A stretch of 8,848 nucleotides of DNA from Pseudomonadota bacterium (GCA_023425455.1 JAFACP010000249.1:1-8848), one strand, 5' to 3'. Counted from the stretch's first letter, positions 1 through 4,722 are shown. Notes: generated by a model from the letters alone, not told the origin. Made by a program: numbers and translations.

Positions 1-192
1 GTGTTTGAGCAGGAGCCGCTGCCGGTTGACTCCCCGCTGCTGACGCTGCCAAACGTGGTTGCCGTGCCGCACATTGGCTCAGCGACCCACGAGACGCGCT
101 ACAACATGGCGGCGACCGCCGTGGATAACCTGATCGCCGCGCTGGGCGGGAAGGTTGAGAACAACTGCGTTAACCCGCAGGTACAGCAATAG
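1..192 (+). CDS. ghrB: Glyoxylate/hydroxypyruvate reductase B, C-terminal fragment
   Basis: This is the last 63 codons of a gene that begins before the window; base 1 is an internal GTG (Val) codon, not a start. The family reduces glyoxylate and hydroxypyruvate (and 2-keto-gluconate) with NADPH in the cytoplasm. The fragment carries the end of the D-2-hydroxyacid dehydrogenase fold. The PHIGSAT motif at fragment residues 23-29 contains the catalytic histidine (H24, bases 70-72). It then follows the E. coli GhrB C-terminus almost residue for residue (THETRYNMA, then VDNLIAAL, then NCVNP near the end). The gene stops with TAG at 190-192, directly before an intrinsic terminator, and converges on cspA. 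Identification is by recalled similarity to E. coli GhrB (YiaE) and is firm; only the N-terminal part is missing. Confidence 0.95.
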   Translation: MFEQEPLPVDSPLLTLPNVVAVPHIGSATHETRYNMAATAVDNLIAALGGKVENNCVNPQVQQ

Positions 193-198
193 AAACGA

Positions 199-224
199 AA
201 AAACCCGCCTTCCGGCGGGTTTTT
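199..224. terminator. Bidirectional intrinsic terminator between ghrB and cspA
   Basis: A perfect 6-bp GC stem (CCCGCC at 204-209, GGCGGG at 214-219) with a TTCC loop is flanked by five A residues on the left and five T residues on the right. It can therefore end ghrB transcripts on the plus strand and cspA transcripts on the minus strand. Confidence 0.9.
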
Positions 225-250
225 GAATTCTGTGCGACGGGGTTGAAAGC

Positions 251-463
251 TTACAGGCTTACAACGTTACCCGCTGCCGGGCCTTTAGCGCCGCTTTCGA
301 TGGTGAAGGACACTTTCTGACCTTCGTCCAGAGATTTGTAGCCATCGTTCTGGATAGCAGAGAAGTGTACGAACACGTCTTTAGAGCCATCGTCAGGAGT
401 GATGAAGCCGAAACCTTTATCAGCGTTGAACCATTTTACCAGACCAGTCATTTTACCAGACAT
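251..463 (-). CDS. cspA: Major cold shock protein CspA
   Basis: This encodes a 70-aa single-domain cold shock protein, an RNA chaperone that melts mRNA secondary structure after temperature downshift. RNP1 (KGFGFI, residues 16-21) and RNP2 (VFVHF, 30-34) are intact, with the aromatic patch W11, F12, F18, F20, F31 and F34. From memory it differs from E. coli CspA at about two positions (Leu8 for Ile, Val69-region for Thr near the C-terminus). The ATG at 461-463 is preceded by an AAGGT Shine-Dalgarno (471-475). The gene has the long leader typical of cspA (separate entry), which separates it from other csp paralogues. In E. coli K-12, as recalled, cspA lies after yiaG on the same strand; here it sits between ghrB and yiaF in the opposite orientation. 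Confidence 0.96.
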   Translation of the reverse strand: MSGKMTGLVKWFNADKGFGFITPDDGSKDVFVHFSAIQNDGYKSLDEGQKVSFTIESGAKGPAAGNVVSL

Positions 464-621
464 AGAAATTACCTTATTAACAGATGTATTGTGCCTTCCG
501 GCGCGATGGGTTGCGTTACAGATTTCTAAGCGATGAAGGAAGGGTCACTACGAAGGGTATCTATGGATAACAATCTGGACTGCTTTACTAAACTGCTTTA
601 GGTCTGTGTAACAAACCGACG
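464..621 (-). promoter_or_regulatory. cspA 5' leader: cold box and cold-responsive RNA structure
   Basis: The leader is about 158 nt, matching the roughly 159-nt leader of E. coli cspA. Read on the minus strand, the cold box equivalent lies at 618-601 (CGGTTTGTTACACAGACC), right at the predicted transcript start. It is followed by the conserved TAAAGCAGT stretch, GATACCC, GTAGTG and ATCTGTAA blocks. A GCCGGAAGGCAC segment (502-491) corresponds to the translation-enhancing sequence upstream of the E. coli Shine-Dalgarno. In the family this leader refolds in the cold, stabilising the mRNA and exposing the ribosome binding site. Sequence conservation is seen directly; the behaviour is inferred from E. 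coli. Confidence 0.85.
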
Positions 622-627
622 TGCACA

Positions 628-656
628 GTTATACCGATGTGGTTAGTGAATGACAA
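628..656 (-). promoter_or_regulatory. cspA promoter
   Basis: On the minus strand, TTGTCA (656-651) and TATAAC (633-628) are separated by exactly 17 bp, placing the start near 621, immediately before the cold box. The yiaF terminator lies just upstream and insulates it. Confidence 0.75.
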
Positions 657-675
657 GCGTTATTTTGGACAGCGA

Positions 676-705
676 TAAAAAACCCCGCAGCAGGCGGGGT
701 TTTTT
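676..705 (-). terminator. yiaF intrinsic terminator
   Basis: A CCCCGC (683-688) / GCGGGG (694-699) stem with a 5-nt loop is flanked by a 7-nt A run (676-682) and a 6-nt T run (700-705). It lies 3 nt beyond the yiaF stop codon and would give a U tract on the minus-strand transcript; it could also work on the plus strand. Confidence 0.88.
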
Positions 706-708
706 GGC

Positions 709-1419
709 TTATTCGGTGGCGGCGACGGCGGCGCTCCACGCCTGGCTAAAGGCCTGGTGCTGGGACGCCAGCGGCCCAATCAGCGTATTGTACTGGCTCG
801 CCTGCTGCGACGTCGGGAACTGGATCCCGTTGGAGACGAAGCTCACCTGCGTACCCTGCTGTGAGATGTAATCGCCCACCTGCACCAGCTGCTGCGTGAA
901 AATCTGGGCGGCCGGGATCAGTGGTTGCAGGGCGTCGGAAGGTTTAGTCACCACTTTCTCATACACCCTGTCGAAGACCGGCTTGAGATCGTCGCCCTGC
1001 TTCAGCGCGGAACGCGACGCATCCGCCTGCATTTTGGCGTTCTGCAGCTGCTGGCTCAGTACGCCCAGTGCGCCGTTTGACTGGCGCAGCGGCTCACGCT
1101 GGGTCATATAATCCTGCGGGACACGGATTGCATTCACGCTGTCCACAACCGGACGCAGACCAGAGTCCATCGCCTGGCTCACCTGCTGTGAATAACCATA
1201 AAGAATGGCGTAATCCGAGACGAAAGGACCAAACTGTTTTTTCTGATCCGCAGTCAGCGTTGGTAAACGCTCGCCGCTGCGCATCACGGTATTCTGCAGA
1301 AAATCGATAAACGCTTTGCGCTGATCGCCCTCTTTATCGAAACACCCGCTCAGGCTAACTACCATTAATAACGCCGCAACAGGCGCAAACCAGCGAGAGC
1401 AGGACTTTCCTGTCGCCAT
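709..1419 (-). CDS. yiaF: YiaF, DUF3053 family outer-membrane lipoprotein
   Basis: This encodes a 236-aa lipoprotein of unknown function (DUF3053). A basic N-terminus and a hydrophobic segment (residues about 11-24) end in the lipobox LSGC (23-26), so Cys26 should be lipidated. Residue +2 is Phe, not Asp, which predicts sorting to the outer membrane by Lol. The mature part is Gln-rich and helical-looking, and closely matches E. coli YiaF as recalled (for example YAILYGYSQQV and VSFVSNGIQFPTSQQAS). The reading frame is open further upstream to 1518. The start at 1417-1419 (MATGKS) is chosen because AAGGAGT (1427-1433) lies 7 nt before it, it gives the family length, and it places the signal sequence correctly. 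It ends just before its terminator. Membership is firm; no function is known to me. Confidence 0.93.
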   Translation of the reverse strand: MATGKSCSRWFAPVAALLMVVSLSGCFDKEGDQRKAFIDFLQNTVMRSGERLPTLTADQKKQFGPFVSDYAILYGYSQQVSQAMDSGLRPVVDSVNAIRVPQDYMTQREPLRQSNGALGVLSQQLQNAKMQADASRSALKQGDDLKPVFDRVYEKVVTKPSDALQPLIPAAQIFTQQLVQVGDYISQQGTQVSFVSNGIQFPTSQQASQYNTLIGPLASQHQAFSQAWSAAVAATE

Positions 1420-1479
1420 TTTATTACTCCTTTCACCCAAAAAAGCGCACACCGGCACACGCGTGCCCGACGGCTTACA

Positions 1480-1508
1480 AGGATAGTCCAGGTCAGCCCG
1501 GCAAGAAA
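1480..1508 (-). promoter_or_regulatory. Possible yiaF promoter
   Basis: On the minus strand, TATCCT (1485-1480) is a plausible -10, with TTTCTT (1508-1503) 17 bp upstream as a weak -35. The transcript would start near 1473 and leave a leader of about 53 nt containing a short GGCAC/GTGCC hairpin (1454-1467). This rests on motif matching only. Confidence 0.35.
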
Positions 1509-1530
1509 CTCTTTTCATGCAAAACGGCGA

Positions 1531-1559
1531 TTGCCGATTTATGACTTCTCTTTTACAAA
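1531..1559 (+). promoter_or_regulatory. Possible promoter of the candidate sRNA or yiaG leader
   Basis: TTGCCG (1531-1536) and TACAAA (1554-1559) are 17 bp apart; each matches the sigma70 consensus at 4 of 6 positions. The predicted start is near 1566, at the left edge of the hairpin-rich tract. The -35 overlaps an inverted repeat (CGGC GATT GCCG, 1525-1536) that could be an operator. It is divergent from the possible yiaF promoter. Confidence 0.35.
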
Positions 1560-1565
1560 AAAAGT

Positions 1566-1684
1566 CCTGCGCCCCTGAGTGATGGGGAATCAGGTAATTA
1601 GCGTCACCTCCCGGCGGCGAAAACGCCCGCCGGACCGATCACCGCACGATTAATCACAGGGGCGTCGATCGCGCCCCTTTTTTA
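1566..1684 (+). ncRNA. Candidate small RNA (or terminated yiaG leader)
   Basis: About 119 nt without a convincing open reading frame form three successive hairpins. The first is a CCCC/GGGG stem (1572-1575 with 1584-1587), which competes with CCTGA/TCAGG (1574-1578 with 1590-1594). The second is strong: CCGGCGG (1611-1617) with CCGCCGG (1627-1633), extended inward around an AAAA loop with one bulged C. The third is the terminator stem at 1658-1678. Between the last two lies an unpaired A/U-containing stretch (roughly 1640-1657, including GATTAATCACA), a layout seen in Hfq-dependent sRNAs. A possible promoter lies at the correct distance upstream and yiaG begins 66 nt after the terminator. It could instead be an attenuator controlling yiaG. 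I do not recognise a named sRNA family here. The structures are visible; transcription is inferred. Confidence 0.42.
1658..1683 (+). terminator. Intrinsic terminator upstream of yiaG
   Basis: A perfect 7-bp stem AGGGGCG (1658-1664) / CGCCCCT (1672-1678) encloses the loop TCGATCG and is followed by a T run to 1683. It has the plus-strand polarity of a transcript ending before yiaG. No protein gene on the plus strand precedes it, which is the main reason to suspect an RNA gene or attenuator. Confidence 0.8.
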
Positions 1685-1749
1685 GCGACTATTCTTAACT
1701 GGCTCTCTGATGTTCACGATCCCGCTGTGTGATTTAAGAGGAGTTCTCA

Positions 1750-2037
1750 ATGGAATATAAAGATCCTCTGTTTGAGCTGCTGAGCAGTCTGGAACAGATT
1801 GTTTTTAAAGATGAAGCGCAGACGATTACCCTGCAACACCCTTCCAATCCCTTTACAGAATTTGAGCGATTGCGCAAAGGGACAGGACTGAAAACAGATG
1901 AATTCGCCAGAGAAATGGGCGTGAGTGTCGCAACGGTGCTGGAGTGGGAGTCAAAGCGTGTGAAACCCTCCGCCACCGAGTTGAAGCTTATGCGCCTGAT
2001 TCAGGCCAACCCTGCCCTCGGCAAACAGATTGCGTAA
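1750..2037 (+). CDS. yiaG: YiaG, small HTH (XRE/HigA-like) transcriptional regulator
   Basis: This encodes a 95-aa protein matching E. coli YiaG (96 aa) from the first residues (MEYKDP, LLSSLEQIVFKDE) to the end (ELKLMRLIQANPAL). The first 35 residues form an amphipathic segment with no recognised domain. Residues about 38-84 form a Cro/CI-type helix-turn-helix: LKTDEFAREMGVSVATVLEW holds the positioning and recognition helices, then KRVKPS, a turn typical of HigA-type antitoxins. No toxin gene is adjacent, so it is an orphan regulator here as in E. coli; its targets are unknown to me. The ATG follows AAGAGGAG (1736-1743) by 6 nt. It may be transcribed by read-through of the terminator at 1658-1683 or from its own promoter in the 66-nt gap, which I could not define. 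Confidence 0.94.
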   Translation: MEYKDPLFELLSSLEQIVFKDEAQTITLQHPSNPFTEFERLRKGTGLKTDEFAREMGVSVATVLEWESKRVKPSATELKLMRLIQANPALGKQIA

Positions 2038-2049
2038 TGACCCCGAATG

Positions 2050-2070
2050 CCCCCGCGCCTGCGGGGGTTT
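2050..2070 (+). terminator. yiaG terminator
   Basis: A 7-bp stem CCCCCGC (2050-2056) / GCGGGGG (2061-2067) has a GCCT loop and only a short T run (2068-2070, interrupted by ATGC before another TTT). It lies 12 nt past the yiaG stop and inside the 38-nt gap to the convergent ABC-F gene. On the minus strand there is no T tract, so it serves yiaG better than the ABC-F gene. Confidence 0.7.
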
Positions 2071-2075
2071 ATGCT

Positions 2076-3695
2076 TTACAGGCGTTCACTGCGCCACCCG
2101 GACACATCCCACACCAGCTGATGCGTCAGTTTTACCCCCCGTAGAAAGTCTTCATCGTGCGACACCACCAGCAGCGCGCCCGGAAAACCGGCCAGCGCCG
2201 CTTCAATCGCCTGAACCGAGGCCAGATCCAGATGGTTGGTCGGCTCATCAAGCAGCAGAAGCTGTGTCGCCTCTTCCTGCCACAGCACGCACGCCAGCGC
2301 CGCTTTCAGGCGTTCGCCGCCGCTCAACGCCGCCAGCGGCAAGGTGATCTTCTCCGCCCCAAGCTGAAGCTGGGCTAACCGGCTACGCAGCACGCCCTCT
2401 TCCAGCGGGGTATGACGCACGTTAAGGTGCGTCATCACTGACGCAGAGAGATCCAGACATGACAGGTGCTGATCGAGATACGCGCATTTCACCGGCACCT
2501 GACAGGTGCCCGAACGCGGGGCTATCTCGCCGAGGATCACCTTCAATAGCGTCGACTTCCCGCAGCCGTTTGGCCCTTTTAGTGCCACGCGCATCGGCCC
2601 GGCCATACGCCAGTCGAGAGGCGGCATGGTCACATACGGCAGCAGCAGATCCTCCAGCACCAGCACCTGTTTCCCCCCGGCAATCTGACTGGCGGGCAGG
2701 GTGAAGATCACCGGGTTCTCCTCTGCCACCCGCTCACGCGCCTTGTTCACGGCGTCGTTCAGCGCACCGTTTTGATCGTCATGCTGTTTTTTCCAGGCAG
2801 CAATACGCGCCTTTGCCGCCCCTTTGTATTTGACCCGCTCAAACGAGGCGATATTCAGGGTATCGACCGTGCGCAGGGTTTTTGCCGAACGCCGCTGGCT
2901 GTCGTCATGCTCTTTTTGCATGCGGGCGCGGGTACGTTTGCGCACGGTGGCAGCCTGTTCCAGCGCCGCGCGGGCGGCCTGCTGTTCGGCATCCCGTTGC
3001 CGCGTGTAGTCGGCATAATTTCCGCCATAGCTGTGCAAACCGGAAGGGCTCAGTTCAAGAATGCGCGGCACCTGCGCCAGTAACTCACGATCGTGCGAGG
3101 CAACCAGCACCCCGCCCTGATAGCGGGCAAGCTGGTCTGCGAACCACTCCCGTCCCTGCCGATCGAGATGGTTGGTGGGTTCGTCCAGCAGCAGATAACC
3201 GGCGCCTGCCGTCAACGCTCCGCACAGCAGTGCGCGAATGCGTTCGCCGCCGCTGAGTGCTGTGGCGGGTTTATCGGGATCAAACGGCGGCAGTTGCGCG
3301 TCGATAAACGCCGCGCTCAGGCGCTCTGTCAGATCCCAGGAACCGTCGAGGGTGTCCAGATCGTCAGGCAGGTAATCCCCGCTGTCGATGCGACTGCGCG
3401 CCGCAAAAATCGCCTGATAGCCGAGCAGTTCCGCAAGCGTGGTTTGCGTGGAAATCACCGGCTGCTGGGCCACATAGACCTGCGTCGTGTAGCGCTCAAT
3501 ATGGCCGCTGGCGGGTTCATCAACGCCGGCCAGCAGGCGCAACAGCCGGGTCTTTCCACTGCCGTTGCGGCCAACCAGCGCACAGAGAGCGGGCTCCAGC
3601 GAGACGCTCAGCGGGCCAAAAAGGGTATCGCCCGTCGCAAACTGACAGGTGACCTGATGCAAAATAAAAGAAGGGATCCGGGCAAAATGCGCCAT
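2076..3695 (-). CDS. ABC-F family ATPase (ribosome-associated type)
   Basis: This encodes a 539-aa soluble protein with two ABC ATPase domains and no membrane segments, the plan of ABC-F proteins that bind the ribosomal E site (EttA, Uup, YbiT, YheS and the antibiotic-protection factors). Domain 1: Walker A GRNGSGKT (42-49), signature LSGGE (147-151), Walker B LLLDEPTNHLD (168-178), H-loop His201. A charged, helical interdomain linker (about 225-335, rich in K/R/Q) corresponds to the P-site tRNA interaction motif region. Domain 2: Walker A GPNGCGKST (374-382), signature LSGGERLKAAL (457-467), Walker B LLLLDEPTNHLD (479-490), His513. All catalytic motifs are intact. The C-terminus ends soon after domain 2, so there is no Uup-like C-terminal coiled coil. 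An in-frame ATG exists at 3722, but the start at 3693-3695 is preferred because AGGAG (3701-3705) sits 5 nt before it. Its subfamily is not clear to me; it is not an obvious EttA, Uup, YbiT or YheS, so function (general translation factor or drug protection) is open. Confidence 0.9.
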   Translation of the reverse strand: MAHFARIPSFILHQVTCQFATGDTLFGPLSVSLEPALCALVGRNGSGKTRLLRLLAGVDEPASGHIERYTTQVYVAQQPVISTQTTLAELLGYQAIFAARSRIDSGDYLPDDLDTLDGSWDLTERLSAAFIDAQLPPFDPDKPATALSGGERIRALLCGALTAGAGYLLLDEPTNHLDRQGREWFADQLARYQGGVLVASHDRELLAQVPRILELSPSGLHSYGGNYADYTRQRDAEQQAARAALEQAATVRKRTRARMQKEHDDSQRRSAKTLRTVDTLNIASFERVKYKGAAKARIAAWKKQHDDQNGALNDAVNKARERVAEENPVIFTLPASQIAGGKQVLVLEDLLLPYVTMPPLDWRMAGPMRVALKGPNGCGKSTLLKVILGEIAPRSGTCQVPVKCAYLDQHLSCLDLSASVMTHLNVRHTPLEEGVLRSRLAQLQLGAEKITLPLAALSGGERLKAALACVLWQEEATQLLLLDEPTNHLDLASVQAIEAALAGFPGALLVVSHDEDFLRGVKLTHQLVWDVSGWRSERL

Positions 3696-3851
3696 AAGCA
3701 CTCCTGAATGAAATCTAAACATCCCCTGCCGACGCGATCGCGTTTAGCAAGGCTCGAAATTCATCAGTCGTGTTTGTTCATTTTGGGGGGGCGCTCCAGA
3801 GGAAAAAATGTTGCAGGGTTCAGGATAGCGGTAATGTGTTGACCATTTCAA
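3696..3851 (-). promoter_or_regulatory. Promoter and about 120-nt leader of the ABC-F gene
   Basis: On the minus strand, TTGAAA (3851-3846) and TATCCT (3827-3822) are 18 bp apart, giving a start near 3815 and a long leader. The leader contains a run of seven C (plus-strand G run 3785-3791), a 5-codon open frame reading MNKHD then stop (3781-3764) with a distant GGAG, and the palindrome ACGCGATCGCGT (3732-3743) nested with a CTAAAC/GTTTAG inverted repeat (3715-3720 with 3742-3747). Several antibiotic-protection ABC-F genes are controlled by leader attenuation, so a regulatory leader is plausible but unproven. Confidence 0.4.
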
Positions 3852-4060
3852 GGCTCACGTTTCGGCGAGACTCGCCCTGTAACGCAGGAAGGCATACCCG
3901 GAACACGCCCTCCCCTCAGCTCTGTGGCGAAAGAAAATAGGGCGATAAGCCCGCTTCTTATTGCCGCAATTTTGCGAGCCTCTTTCCAGAAATATTATTA
4001 TCCTCAGCGACATAGCGCAAAACGATTGCCGCCTGTTTTGATGAGCAGTACGTTCACTTC
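3852..4060. other. Intergenic stretch with no gene seen
   Basis: This is the middle of the 589-nt gap between the ABC-F start and the orphan gene. A 69-codon minus-strand frame spans part of it but has no ribosome binding site or recognisable protein features. I see two weak hairpins (GGCGA/TCGCC at 3864-3876, and GGGC GATAA GCCC at 3940-3952) and one candidate plus-strand promoter (separate entry). No hok-type toxin gene, insertion sequence end or attachment site is recognisable, although E. coli K-12 carries hokA and an insertion sequence in the equivalent interval. Confidence 0.5.
3972..4001 (+). promoter_or_regulatory. Candidate promoter of the C4/CI-like RNA and orphan gene
   Basis: TTGCGA (3972-3977, 4 of 6 matches) and TATTAT (3996-4001, 5 of 6) are 18 bp apart. 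A second TATTAT overlaps at 3993-3998. The start would be near 4008, giving a leader of about 277 nt before the orphan ATG. This resembles the P4 arrangement in which one early promoter transcribes target A, the immunity RNA, target C and the gene. A weaker TTGCCG/TACGTT pair lies at 4026-4054. Confidence 0.4.
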
Positions 4061-4111
4061 GCACCTGCGCAATCAGGTGCCAGGATTGGAACCCTGATTC
4101 ACTTCACTGAC
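4061..4111 (+). promoter_or_regulatory. Upstream target element (seqA-like) of the RNA switch
   Basis: This element holds box 1 TTGGAACC (4086-4093) and box 2 TCACTGAC (4104-4111). Both are complementary to the central RNA (4203-4209 and 4187-4194) in the correct nested order. Two mutually exclusive hairpins present box 1: GCACCTG/CAGGTGC (4061-4067 with 4074-4080), and AATCAGG/CCTGATT (4071-4077 with 4093-4099), the latter leaving TTGGAAC in its loop. Confidence 0.6.
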
Positions 4112-4215
4112 GACACAGGCTCTGTGTCGTACGGCCTGTTGCACTCCAATGGCGGGCCGGACAGGGGCGCTGCAAAGCGCGCTGGTGTCAGTGAGGCCAG
4201 TCGTTCCAACTCTGT
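4110..4215 (+). ncRNA. C4 / P4-CI-like antisense immunity RNA
   Basis: This is a compact structured RNA. A perfect 9-bp hairpin ACGACACAG/CTGTGTCGT (4110-4118 with 4122-4130) is followed by GGCCT (4133-4137), which can close on AGGCC (4194-4198) around an inner stem GCGCT-GCAA-AGCGC with a GNRA-type loop (4167-4180) and a GACA/TGTC pair (4160-4163 with 4186-4189). Its 3' part carries the two antisense boxes: GTCAGTGAG (4187-4195) and GTTCCAA (4203-4209). Phage P1/P7 C4 RNA and satellite P4 CI RNA work this way: two short boxes pair with matching sites flanking the RNA, silencing the gene downstream. Ends are approximate; in P4 the mature RNA is cut from the leader transcript by host RNases. 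The family call is by logic and structure, not by a covariance-model search. Confidence 0.62.
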
Positions 4216-4220
4216 TCGGT

Positions 4221-4276
4221 TCTGCCACCCGCGAGCTTGGAACCTCCGGTGGCGGAAGATATACCACTCACTGAGG
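4221..4276 (+). promoter_or_regulatory. Downstream target element (seqC-like) over the orphan gene's RBS
   Basis: The target pair is repeated here in the same order as upstream: TTGGAACC (4237-4244) and CTCACTGA (4267-4274). They pair with 4203-4209 and 4188-4195 respectively, again nested. The second box overlaps the ribosome binding site TGAGG (4272-4276) of the orphan gene, so pairing would block translation directly. The competing local hairpin TCTGCCACC/GGTGGCGGA (4221-4229 with 4248-4256) displays TTGGAACC in its loop. Confidence 0.6.
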
Positions 4277-4284
4277 TTAATGTT

Positions 4285-4722
4285 ATGTCTACCACTGACG
4301 CTTTAATCACCCAGCCCTTTAGCCACGCGACCGATTTCACCGAACTGGCGGATCACTGCATACGGTTTACCGACGCGCTGGTGGAGTGCGGCAACCCCGC
4401 GCAAAAGATGGCGCTCTGCGGGCAGCTCTCCGCCTGTCTGAACCTGCTGCAGCCAACGCTGCTGGAGCCTGTTCCGGAGATCGTTAAAGCGAGCCTGACC
4501 GTGGAAGAACTCCCGTCACGCCTGCCGGCGTTTGAGCCCGACAGCGAGCAGCTGGGATGTTACTGTCAGACGCTCACGCAGTTGCTGATCAACGGTTCAC
4601 TGCCACCGCAGGCAGAGATCGTGATGGAAGATTTGCTGTGTGAACTGGTCGGCTATTATGCCGATACGCTGAAGGCCCCGCGCTGGCTGCAGACCGACAC
4701 GGGTACGATTGCCATCAGTTGA
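4285..4722 (+). CDS. Cysteine-rich orphan protein controlled by the C4/CI-like switch
   Basis: This encodes a 145-aa acidic, probably cytoplasmic and helical protein that I cannot assign confidently. It has seven cysteines (residues 25, 35, 45, 51, 92, 94 and 119, with a CYC pair at 92-94), no signal peptide, no membrane segment and no metal-finger spacing I recognise. The frame continues upstream to a TTG at 4237, but the ATG at 4285 is preferred: TGAGG lies 8 nt before it and the upstream codons lie inside the RNA target. The position directly behind a P4-type immunity leader matches genes that antagonise or derepress prophages, or satellite early genes, so it may be such a gene kept on its own. 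It ends in TGA 36 nt before a bidirectional terminator shared with glyS. The open frame is intact, with codon use like the neighbours, which suggests it is maintained. Confidence 0.8.
   Translation: MSTTDALITQPFSHATDFTELADHCIRFTDALVECGNPAQKMALCGQLSACLNLLQPTLLEPVPEIVKASLTVEELPSRLPAFEPDSEQLGCYCQTLTQLLINGSLPPQAEIVMEDLLCELVGYYADTLKAPRWLQTDTGTIAIS

Noticed and set aside
1420..1518. Upstream in-frame extension of yiaF to an ATG at 1518
   Set aside because: It would place 33 residues before the lipoprotein signal sequence and lacks a ribosome binding site, while the start at 1419 has a strong AAGGAGT and matches the E. coli protein.
3093..3707. A 204-codon plus-strand frame opposite the ABC-F gene
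   Set aside because: It is antisense to two intact ATPase motifs and shows no protein family features; explained by codon bias of the real gene.
3934..3956. Possible minus-strand terminator GGGC TTATC GCCC TATTTTCTTT
   Set aside because: The stem is only 4 bp and no minus-strand gene precedes it, so support is too weak.
3855..4064. A 69-codon minus-strand frame in the 589-nt gap
   Set aside because: No ribosome binding site, no recognisable family, ends beside the proposed ABC-F promoter; probably chance.
3696..4284. Search for a prophage remnant, hok-type toxin, insertion sequence end, tRNA or attachment site
   Set aside because: Apart from the C4/CI-like RNA module, no integrase, transposase, terminal inverted repeat, hok/sok-like gene or tRNA could be recognised.
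4124..4306. A 60-codon frame (GTG start) across the C4/CI-like RNA and overlapping the orphan gene start
   Set aside because: Similar overlapping small frames are annotated in P4/P1 immunity regions (Ash/Icd-like), but there is no ribosome binding site and the bases are already explained by RNA structure and target boxes. Worth a look only if Ribo-seq shows signal.
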